Below are positions 1 to 5,333 of a stretch of 6,779 nt of DNA, piece after piece (position 1 is the stretch's first letter; every line of letters begins with the position of its first letter). Position numbers and translations under genes: made by a program. The notes below the pieces were generated by a model. The model saw only the letters and a list, made by a program, of their open reading frames with translations. It was not told the origin of the DNA and did not search any database. The DNA lies in assembly GCA_026986305.1 (NCBI GenBank), contig JALSOU010000210.1, positions 1-6,779 on the forward strand, written 5' to 3'. Origin of the DNA: Thermoplasmata archaeon (GTDB lineage Archaea; Thermoplasmatota; Thermoplasmata; WALJ01).

Positions 1-722
1 GGTACAGGAAGCTCATAAGGGGTATTCCCCAAACCAGATGGCCCTGCAGGTACTGCCATGGAAAAGGCTGTGAGAAGTGTAATTTCACAGGAAAGATGTA
101 CCCTGAAAGCGTTGAAGAGCTCATAGCCCATGAGTTTATGGAGGAGCTGAAGGGAAAGGAGCATGCGTTTCACGGCATGGGAAGGGAGGATATAGATGCC
201 AGAATGCTTGGAAACGGAAGGCCGTTTGTTCTTGAGATTAAAGAGCCACTTAAAAGGAGCTTTGATCCCACTGAGATGGAGCGAAGGGTGAATGAGTTTG
301 CAAAGGGAAAGGTTGAGGTTACAGAGCTCAGGGAATCATCAAAAGAAGAGGTTAGAAGGATTAAGGCCTCCCGTTCAGAGAAAACCTATGTGGTAAAGGT
401 GCTTTTTGATTCTGAGGTAGATGAGGAAAAGCTTAAAAAAGCATTGAAGATGCTGGAAGGAGAGATAGAGCAGAGGACGCCCAGAAGAGTCGCACACAGA
501 AGAGCCGATAAGGTCAGAAAAAGAAGGGCTTTATCGGTGAGGCTCATAGAGCTCAGCGGAAAAAGGGCTTTGATAGAGGTCCGAGGCGAGGCAGGGCTTT
601 ATATAAAAGAGCTCATGCACGGCGACGAAGGCAGGACTCATCCAAGCCTCGCTGAGGTTCTGGGTGTCTCGTGCAAAGTAGAAAGCCTAGATGTAGTAGA
701 AATACACGCAAAGGAGGAATAA
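1..722 (+). CDS. pus10: tRNA pseudouridine synthase Pus10, 3' part (5'-truncated by the window edge)
   Basis: Archaeal Pus10 makes pseudouridine 54 (and often 55) in the T-loop of tRNA in the cytoplasm. The frame is open to the left edge (first full codon at base 3), so the ATG at base 96 is internal. About 239 residues are visible; archaeal Pus10 is usually around 400 or more, so the N-terminal, THUMP-containing part is missing. Counting from the first full codon: a CxxC-x4-CxxC knuckle at residues 15-26; the catalytic-domain motif FHGMGREDIDARML, whose GRED Asp (residue 63) should be the nucleophile; the hallmark RTPRRVAHRRAD segment at about 158-169; and the conserved KELMHGDEGRTHPS stretch at about 202-215 near the C terminus. 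All key motifs seem intact. The stop lies 1 bp before rpl21e, and the rpl21e ribosome binding site is inside its last codons, which suggests co-transcription. Confidence 0.93.
   Translation, partial: YRKLIRGIPQTRWPCRYCHGKGCEKCNFTGKMYPESVEELIAHEFMEELKGKEHAFHGMGREDIDARMLGNGRPFVLEIKEPLKRSFDPTEMERRVNEFAKGKVEVTELRESSKEEVRRIKASRSEKTYVVKVLFDSEVDEEKLKKALKMLEGEIEQRTPRRVAHRRADKVRKRRALSVRLIELSGKRALIEVRGEAGLYIKELMHGDEGRTHPSLAEVLGVSCKVESLDVVEIHAKEE
711..717 (+). promoter_or_regulatory. Ribosome binding site of rpl21e, inside the pus10 3' end
   Basis: AAGGAGG lies 6 nt before the ATG at 724 and is a near-perfect match to the archaeal anti-Shine-Dalgarno sequence. It supports the ATG at 724 over the in-frame ATG at 733 (MSHGLR...), where the spacing would be 15 nt. 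Confidence 0.75.
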
Positions 723-723
723 A

Positions 724-1020
724 ATGGTCAAAATGTCCCATGGCCTTAGGGCTAAGACCCGCAAGATAATGACGAAACACCCGAGAGAGCGTGGGCTATC
801 TCCTGTGACAAAGAGCTTGCAGAGGTTTGAAATAGGGGAAAGGGCAAGCATAGTAATAGATCCAAGCGTCCATAGAGGGATGCCGCACAGAAGGTTCCAT
901 GGACTTACCGGAGTGGTCGTAGGAACTCAGGGGAGAGCTTATTATGTTGAGGTAAGAGTTGGAAATGCTACGAAAAAGGTTCTTGTTAGAAGAGAACATC
1001 TGAGGAAGGTGAAGGGCTGA
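724..1020 (+). CDS. rpl21e: 50S ribosomal protein L21e
   Basis: A 98-residue very basic protein of the large ribosomal subunit, of the family shared by archaea and eukaryotes (eL21) and absent from bacteria. Recognised from the N-terminal SHGLRAKTRKIMTKHPRERG segment and the SH3-like barrel with the signature VIDPSVHRGMPHRRFHGLTG (about residues 45-64), followed by GVVVGTQGRAYYVEV. Length and motif order are normal. The start at 724 is backed by a strong ribosome binding site 6 nt upstream. The stop TGA shares its last A with the ATG of rpoF, so translation of the two genes is likely coupled. The pairing with rpoF and DUF655 is a recurring archaeal gene order. Confidence 0.96.
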   Translation: MVKMSHGLRAKTRKIMTKHPRERGLSPVTKSLQRFEIGERASIVIDPSVHRGMPHRRFHGLTGVVVGTQGRAYYVEVRVGNATKKVLVRREHLRKVKG

Positions 1021-1343
1021 TGAGTGAGGAAAAAAGGTATATAACCCTCTCAGAAGCCAAGGAGATGCTGGAAAAGGTAAACGAAGAGAGAGAACTCTCC
1101 TATGAACAGCACCTAGCCCTCCAACATGCCCAGAAATTCGGGAAACTGAGTCCTGAAAAAGCCAGAGAGATGGCGGAAGAGCTGAAAAAGATAGATGTGG
1201 TCAATGAATATTATGCCACAAAGATAGCGGACATACTCCCCACCCATCCGGATGATGTGAGAGCGATATTCGCAACCGACAAAATAGTTCTGCAGCTGTC
1301 ACAGATGGAGCAGATACTGGAGATAGTCAGGAAGTACCTATAA
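1020..1343 (+). CDS. rpoF: DNA-directed RNA polymerase subunit Rpo4 (RpoF)
   Basis: This 107-residue protein is the archaeal counterpart of eukaryotic Rpb4. With Rpo7 (RpoE) it forms the stalk of RNA polymerase, which binds emerging RNA and helps open complex formation. The family is recognised from the N-terminal YITLSEAKEMLEK segment, the middle LSYEQHLALQHAQKFGKLSPEKA and the C-terminal HRDC-like helices with the conserved ILPTHPDDVRAIFA motif at about residues 73-86. Length is typical. The start ATG overlaps the rpl21e stop by one base, and AAGGTGA (1006-1012) sits 7 nt upstream as a good ribosome binding site. No separate promoter is visible, so expression should follow the ribosomal protein gene. 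Confidence 0.95.
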   Translation: MSEEKRYITLSEAKEMLEKVNEERELSYEQHLALQHAQKFGKLSPEKAREMAEELKKIDVVNEYYATKIADILPTHPDDVRAIFATDKIVLQLSQMEQILEIVRKYL

Positions 1344-1348
1344 AGGTG
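1344..1348 (+). promoter_or_regulatory. Ribosome binding site that bears on the DUF655 start
   Basis: AGGTG fits the archaeal anti-Shine-Dalgarno sequence but overlaps the GTG codon at 1346, so it cannot serve that start. It is 6 nt before an in-frame TTG at 1355. This favours initiation at 1355, giving a protein that begins (M)EEYAYILDY, three residues shorter. The alternative is coupled re-initiation at GTG 1346 or 1349 after rpoF stops. Confidence 0.45.
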
Positions 1349-1903
1349 GTGAGATTGGAGGAGTATGCCTACATTCTGGACTATCTTCCACACGGACATC
1401 CAGGAAGCAGAAAGTTCAAGAAAGAGCCCATAGCCTACGGAGTAGGAGACACTGAGTTCAAACTTCTTGAGCTTATCCCCAAGCCGAACGCCTCTCTGAT
1501 AGTTGGTGACAGGGTCTATATAGGAAAAGAGATGGATAAAAGGGATGCAATACTCCATGTTAAAAGAAGGGTTAGATACACGGAGCTGACATCAGCAGCC
1601 CAGAGTGAGCTACCCTATGTGATAGCTGAAATCGTTAAGAACAACGAAGAGAGATTTGTAAAGTTCTTCAACGAGGCGATACCTGTTACCACAAAATTTC
1701 ACATGCTTGAGCTCCTGCCGGGCCTAGGTAAAAAAACCATGTGGTCCATACTTGAGGAGAGGAAAAAGGAGCCTTTCAAGAGCTTTGAGGACATAAAAAG
1801 AAGGGTTCCAGCCATCCACCACCCTGAAAAGCTTATAATAGACAGAATAATGAAGGAACTCACAGAACCCGGTCAAAAATACCATCTTTTTGTGGCAAAA
1901 TAA
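1346..1903 (+). CDS. DUF655 family protein (OB-like plus helix-hairpin-helix)
   Basis: Conserved archaeal protein of unknown biochemical role, presumed to bind nucleic acid. In 185 residues it shows the family opening EEYAYILDYLPHGHP (5-19), a beta-rich OB-like part ending in SLIVGDRVYIGK (50-61), a charged middle, and a helix-hairpin-helix LELLPGLGKKTMWSILEERK at about 121-140, where LPGLGKK is the hairpin. It starts 2 bp after rpoF, and the rpl21e-rpoF-DUF655 order recurs in archaea, often with the rRNA dimethyltransferase gene ksgA next, suggesting a role linked to ribosome or RNA metabolism; that role is inference. The first in-frame start is GTG 1346; TTG 1355 has the better-spaced ribosome binding site. 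No ksgA follows: the next gene is convergent, with 8 bp between stops. Confidence 0.88.
   Translation: MVRLEEYAYILDYLPHGHPGSRKFKKEPIAYGVGDTEFKLLELIPKPNASLIVGDRVYIGKEMDKRDAILHVKRRVRYTELTSAAQSELPYVIAEIVKNNEERFVKFFNEAIPVTTKFHMLELLPGLGKKTMWSILEERKKEPFKSFEDIKRRVPAIHHPEKLIIDRIMKELTEPGQKYHLFVAK
1873..1903 (-). terminator. Possible oligo-T termination region for the minus-strand unit
   Basis: Reading the minus strand past the stop at 1912, the first T-rich runs are TTATTTT (1903-1897) and TTTTT (1879-1875), inside the end of the DUF655 gene. Archaeal polymerase can terminate on oligo-U without a hairpin. No stem-loop is evident and the tracts are short, so support is weak. Confidence 0.22.
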
Positions 1904-1911
1904 GATCGATA

Positions 1912-2148
1912 TCACTTAAGCCTCTTTATTTCCATCCATATCTTTTTTGCCTTTTCCTCACCTGAGAAAGATACCATAACATTTCTTATGGCGTCAGCAA
2001 CTTTGTCAAGGTTCTCCTCGTCTATCTCCTCAGGATCTATGCCAAGATCTTTGCACTGCTTCTCCACTATGAACTTTCCTAGATGCCCCATTTCTCTGGC
2101 CATTATGCTGTATATCTTCTTGCTTATCTCAGTGGGCAAAGGCATCAC
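1912..2148 (-). CDS. Small helical protein of unknown function, coupled to the TPR gene
   Basis: I do not assign this to a named family. The 78-residue product is charged and predicted all-helical, with a single Cys and no signal peptide or membrane segment, so it should be cytoplasmic. Helix-like stretches are EISKKIYSIMAREMGHLGKF (about 8-27), IVEKQCKDLG (28-37) and a C-terminal pair DKVADAIRNVMVSF and EEKAKKIWMEIKRL. The phrase KQCKDLGIDPEEID gives the impression of a small conserved archaeal family. The first start is GTG 2148; ATG 2145 overlaps the upstream stop as TGATG, and TTG 2139 is also possible. Coupling implies equal production with the membrane TPR protein, so it could be a cytoplasmic partner of the TPR domain (inference). 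Its stop is 8 bp from the convergent DUF655 stop. Confidence 0.72.
   Translation of the reverse strand: MMPLPTEISKKIYSIMAREMGHLGKFIVEKQCKDLGIDPEEIDEENLDKVADAIRNVMVSFSGEEKAKKIWMEIKRLK
1920..1958 (+). terminator. Possible oligo-T termination region for the plus-strand operon
   Basis: Just past the DUF655 stop and inside the convergent small gene, the plus strand is pyrimidine-rich with CTTTATTT at 1924-1931, a T6 run at 1943-1948 and TTTT at about 1952-1955. Such tracts are the usual intrinsic termination signal in archaea. No hairpin is apparent. Placement fits, but the antisense coding sequence could explain the bias. Confidence 0.28.
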
Positions 2149-2153
2149 CCTCC
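2145..2153 (-). promoter_or_regulatory. Ribosome binding site and TGATG coupling site of the small gene
   Basis: GGAGG (2153-2149) runs straight into GTGATG. It is 3 nt from ATG 2145 and touches GTG 2148, both closer than usual, whereas the overlapping GGTGA (2149-2145) lies 5 nt from an in-frame TTG at 2139. The stop TGA (2147-2145) shares its A with the ATG, so a terminating ribosome can restart here. The true first codon is one of these three. Confidence 0.55.
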
Positions 2154-5100
2154 GTTTTTCTCTTCAGAGCCCCCCTCAGATAAGAGGCTTTCCACATTCT
2201 TTATATGTCTATCAGCCTTTATTTCCTTGAATATTTTGAGAGCTCTCCTTAACACCTCTTCACTCCTTTCATCTCCCTTTTCCTTAAGCATCTTTCCGTA
2301 TTCGTAGAGAGTTATTCCCAGATCATACTTTATCCCTATCTCTTCCAGAAGTTCAACCGACTTTTTGAAGTTCTCCTCGGCCTTTTCCCATTTTCTCTGC
2401 ATGCCGTACATTATTCCATAGGCCATATATATGCCAGAAATCATGTACTTGTCCCCTGTCTTACTGAATATCCTGTAAGCCTTTGAGAGATAGTCCATTG
2501 CCTCTTCAAATCTGCCCTTATAGACATGTACAGTACCGAGGTTTTCAAGCCCATAACCTATGAGATTAATATCTTTGGTGCTCTCAGCATATTCCACACA
2601 CTTTTTATATGCCTCTATTGCGTTATCCAGATCTCCCATGTACCTGTAGACCTCTCCCAGATTGTTATATGCCCTTGAAATCTCGCTTATATTGCTGACA
2701 CTCTCAAGGTATTTTATGGCATATTTGTATAGTTCTTTAGCTTTTTCATACTTTCCCCAGTCAGAATAAACATTCGCCAGATCTATGGTGGAGATTCCAA
2801 GCATGTCGACATTTTTTGAGTTTTCAGCCAGATCTATGGCCTTTTCAATGTATTCTGCGGCCTTTTCGTGCTGTCCCAGACGCCAGTATACCTTTCCCAT
2901 GCCTCTGTATGCATCTATCACCTGCTCTGCATCTGAAGAATTCACTGCCTTTTCATACTCTCTAAGAGCCTCTTCCCACCTTGAAGACTCGAGATAAAGA
3001 TGTCCAAGAAGCAGGTGAGCTGCATTTCCAGTATTGCCTCCGTATTCTGCAGCTTTTTTTGCGTATTCCTCTGCCTTCTCTATCTCCATTAACTTCTTAA
3101 AATTCCTTGCTAGTGAGAGATATATTTCAGGAAGGGATGCTTCATCAGCGCTCTTCTCAGCCATTTTATAGTAATCCACAGCATCCTTTGGAGAGTATGA
3201 TTCCTCGGCCCTCTTAGCAGCCTTAAGGGCGTACTTGAGGCACTTGTCCCTCTTGTCTGCATAGCAGAAATGGTAAGCTAGGGAGAACACATCATCTGGG
3301 TGCATGCTCTCCACAAGCTCTGCAGCCTTTTCGTGCATCTCCTTCGCTCTTTCACCGATCCACTCGCAGACAATCTTCCTAAGCTGCGGGTGGTCAAATT
3401 TAAGAATGTCTTCCTTTTCAACCAGAATCTTATCTTCTATGAGTCTGTGCAGGACGACGTGCATCCTCTCCCCCATACCAGAGAGGGCTTCGATAATATC
3501 TGAGCTGAACTTCAATCCCAGTATTGCTGCCCACTCCACAAGCCTTCTTTCCTCCTCATCCAGCTTCTCAAGCCTTTTCCCCATCATCTCCCTTACACTT
3601 TTAGCGACTTCCACATCTTCAGGGCCCATCTCGTATATTTTTCTTCCAGACCTCCTTATGGAATTGGCTATCTCCTCAACCAGTATGGGAAGTCCCTGTG
3701 TTTCTTCATATATCTTTTCCAGAATGTCATCAGGTATCTCTGAATCTAATATTGCAGAAAGCATAGCCCTTGTTTTATCCATGTCAAAGCGCTCCAATTT
3801 TATCATCCTAACCTTGCCTTCCATCATTAACGAGATTAGGAGCTCATTTAAGGGGTGAGGTTTTCCACCAACATCTTCAAGCTCCTCCTGAGGTGCTGAT
3901 ATAACCAGAACTATCCTTGTCTCATCTATACCCCTAGCCAAGTATTCCAGAAATTCTATGGAAGGCTTATCAAGCCACTGAGATGAGGAAAGGTAAATGA
4001 TCAGGGGAGATTTACTGCTGGCCTCTGCAAAAGCGTTGAAAGCCTCGCTGAAAGCCTGTTCCTTTGAGGGTAGAGAGTAAAGGTATTTGATGTCTATAGA
4101 GACCAAACCAAGGCTGTTGAGAGCCTCCAAAACCTTTATTATGGCCTCATAGGGCCTTTTCTCAGATCCGGTAGCATCGTAGGATATGAAGCTGATATTT
4201 GCCTCTTTTCTGAACCTGTTCATCAGGGTTTTCTTTCCTACCCCATCCTCACCTGTGAGGAATATGACGCTGCCGACACCGTCCTCAGCCCTGCGGAGCG
4301 CTGTGTTAAGCTCTGTCAGCTCCTTTTCTCTGTCTATGAAGGTTTTCACCTTGATCACCCTTTTAATCTTCTTTACTTTCCTTATCGTAGGCTTCGATTT
4401 AAGTCTTTCCATTCTTTTTCTTTTCTCATCCCTGTCGTATAGGAATACGGCTCCGAAAAAGGATGTAATTATCAGGAAAGCGGCTATCAGGTAAAAAATA
4501 GCAGGGTTTCCGTAATTGATTTTGAAATCTTCATTTATGTATCTTGAGCTCAGAGTGATGTTTTTTCTCATGACTATGCCCTGATATTCCACATCTACAG
4601 GGACCTCGCTTCCATAGGGAGCTGTTGTTGGCTCCTTTACTGCTAGAACATATCTCCCGCCCTTTGCCCTTATAGTAATATTTCCTGACGGGAAATGGAA
4701 TACAAGGGTTGCGTCTATGGGCCTTCCTGATGAGTCTGTGACTGTGCCTGAAATAAAGGAAAAAGTCTCAACTATGCCCTCAATAACCTTGAAATTTGAT
4801 ATGTTGCCATTATCATACGAGCATACGAGAACACTGTAATAACCAGAATTCCCTGAAAATACCATATCCATATCTCCATACCCATTGGCTCTTTTCACTA
4901 TATCTCTTCCTGAAAGCACCTCTATTCCCATCTCTCCACTTCCAAGTGCATGAACTGTGAAGCTTTCATTGGCTCCATCCCCATCCATGTCGTTCTCCAC
5001 CAGACTGACATTAAGATCAGGCCTGCCTGTTGGGGCAGAGATGTAGTAGTCTTGAAGGAAGAGCGCCCATCCAGACTCCTTCATTGCCTCAATTTCCCTG

Positions 5101-5285
5101 TATTCTTCTGAGACTCCATAGGTGGGAAACCATATGGATATCCCGTGGGAGTCGGATACTTCAGAGAGATTGGCATGAAACTCCGCTATCACCGTTCTGT
5201 TTAGACCATCTCTCAGCTCTGTGCCATATATGGAAAGATATGGAAAATGCAGGTACCTCTCTATTTTATAGGTCATACAGGTCAT
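2145..5285 (-). CDS. C11-type C-terminal segment, CarboxypepD_reg-like domain, TM helix, STAND-like P-loop module and TPR repeats
   Basis: 1046 residues from the first ATG. Residues 20-81 resemble the end of a clostripain-like domain (HGISIWFP at 47-54, WALFLQDYY at 73-81) and continue the upstream gene in another frame. Then come a Ca-loop-like DMDGDG (99-104), a carboxypeptidase-regulatory-like beta domain (about 175-250, GTVTDSSGRPID), one membrane helix (262-283), a basic linker (284-315), a P-loop module (about 316-545; Walker A GEDGVGKKT at 345-353, GLPILVEEI at 531-539), a winged-helix-like part (576-643) and about nine TPRs (646-1022). Seven N-x-S/T sites precede the membrane helix and three follow it, supporting N-outside topology, yet this frame has no signal peptide. 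Lys replaces the Walker A Thr/Ser, and Ser-Ser (433-434) the Walker B acidic pair. I infer a membrane sensor or scaffold, not a normal ATPase. ATG 5285 may not be a real start. Confidence 0.85.
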   Translation of the reverse strand: MTCMTYKIERYLHFPYLSIYGTELRDGLNRTVIAEFHANLSEVSDSHGISIWFPTYGVSEEYREIEAMKESGWALFLQDYYISAPTGRPDLNVSLVENDMDGDGANESFTVHALGSGEMGIEVLSGRDIVKRANGYGDMDMVFSGNSGYYSVLVCSYDNGNISNFKVIEGIVETFSFISGTVTDSSGRPIDATLVFHFPSGNITIRAKGGRYVLAVKEPTTAPYGSEVPVDVEYQGIVMRKNITLSSRYINEDFKINYGNPAIFYLIAAFLIITSFFGAVFLYDRDEKRKRMERLKSKPTIRKVKKIKRVIKVKTFIDREKELTELNTALRRAEDGVGSVIFLTGEDGVGKKTLMNRFRKEANISFISYDATGSEKRPYEAIIKVLEALNSLGLVSIDIKYLYSLPSKEQAFSEAFNAFAEASSKSPLIIYLSSSQWLDKPSIEFLEYLARGIDETRIVLVISAPQEELEDVGGKPHPLNELLISLMMEGKVRMIKLERFDMDKTRAMLSAILDSEIPDDILEKIYEETQGLPILVEEIANSIRRSGRKIYEMGPEDVEVAKSVREMMGKRLEKLDEEERRLVEWAAILGLKFSSDIIEALSGMGERMHVVLHRLIEDKILVEKEDILKFDHPQLRKIVCEWIGERAKEMHEKAAELVESMHPDDVFSLAYHFCYADKRDKCLKYALKAAKRAEESYSPKDAVDYYKMAEKSADEASLPEIYLSLARNFKKLMEIEKAEEYAKKAAEYGGNTGNAAHLLLGHLYLESSRWEEALREYEKAVNSSDAEQVIDAYRGMGKVYWRLGQHEKAAEYIEKAIDLAENSKNVDMLGISTIDLANVYSDWGKYEKAKELYKYAIKYLESVSNISEISRAYNNLGEVYRYMGDLDNAIEAYKKCVEYAESTKDINLIGYGLENLGTVHVYKGRFEEAMDYLSKAYRIFSKTGDKYMISGIYMAYGIMYGMQRKWEKAEENFKKSVELLEEIGIKYDLGITLYEYGKMLKEKGDERSEEVLRRALKIFKEIKADRHIKNVESLLSEGGSEEKNGG
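2220..2927 (-). repeat. Six TPR units in exact 40-residue register
   Basis: Within residues 787-1022 of the large frame, the first-helix small residue of each repeat falls at 797, 837, 877, 917, 957 and 997. Recurring pattern: Leu/Tyr-x-x-Gly-x-Val-Tyr, then Gly, then a Glu-Lys-Ala segment such as GQHEKAAEY, GKYEKAKELY or GDLDNAIEAY. About three less regular repeats precede it. A 40-residue period is the longer TPR type seen in regulator superhelices that hold peptide ligands, rather than the classic 34. Confidence 0.8.
4437..4502 (-). other. Single membrane-spanning segment separating outside and inside halves
   Basis: Residues 262-283 (AIFYLIAAFLIITSFFGAVF and onward) are 22 hydrophobic positions without charge, followed at once by a strongly basic stretch (RDEKRKRMERLK, then KKIKRVIKVK). 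By the positive-inside rule the C-terminal P-loop and TPR part is cytoplasmic, so the N-terminal part is outside. Confidence 0.85.
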
Positions 5286-5333
5286 AGTTGTAGGAAACCC
5301 CGCTGTATTCCTGAGCCTCTGAGCGTGCCTCGG
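5266..5333 (-). other. Frame-switch window joining the peptidase to the membrane/TPR frame
   Basis: On the minus strand both frames are open together only from 5333 (just after a downstream-frame TAA at 5336-5334) to 5266 (end of the peptidase TAA). A +1 shift anywhere here joins them. Skipping the C at 5271 reads ...YNYDLYD then YKIERYL..., which matches the usual C11 Asp-Leu-Tyr-Asp-aromatic order best. The product would have about 1345 residues. The cause may be a sequence error, a real mutation or recoding. Confidence 0.75.

Noticed and set aside
96..722. ATG at 96 as the start of a 208-residue gene
   Set aside because: The frame is open to the left edge and encodes typical Pus10 sequence, including the CxxC-x4-CxxC knuckle, before this Met, so it is internal.
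1211..1558. Minus-strand 115-codon frame across rpoF and DUF655
   Set aside because: Lies opposite two well-supported genes and shows no recognisable motif.
3304..3858. Plus-strand 184-codon Ser/Leu-rich frame
   Set aside because: Antisense shadow of the STAND/TPR gene; composition reflects reverse-complemented Glu/Arg/Lys codons, and no family is recognisable.
5266..5303. A classic prfB-type programmed +1 frameshift site
   Set aside because: The codon context CTA-TAA is only loosely similar. The upstream GGGG (5301-5298) is more than 20 nt from the stop, not at the short stimulating distance, and the re-pairing on UAU would be weak. Recoding stays possible but is not shown.
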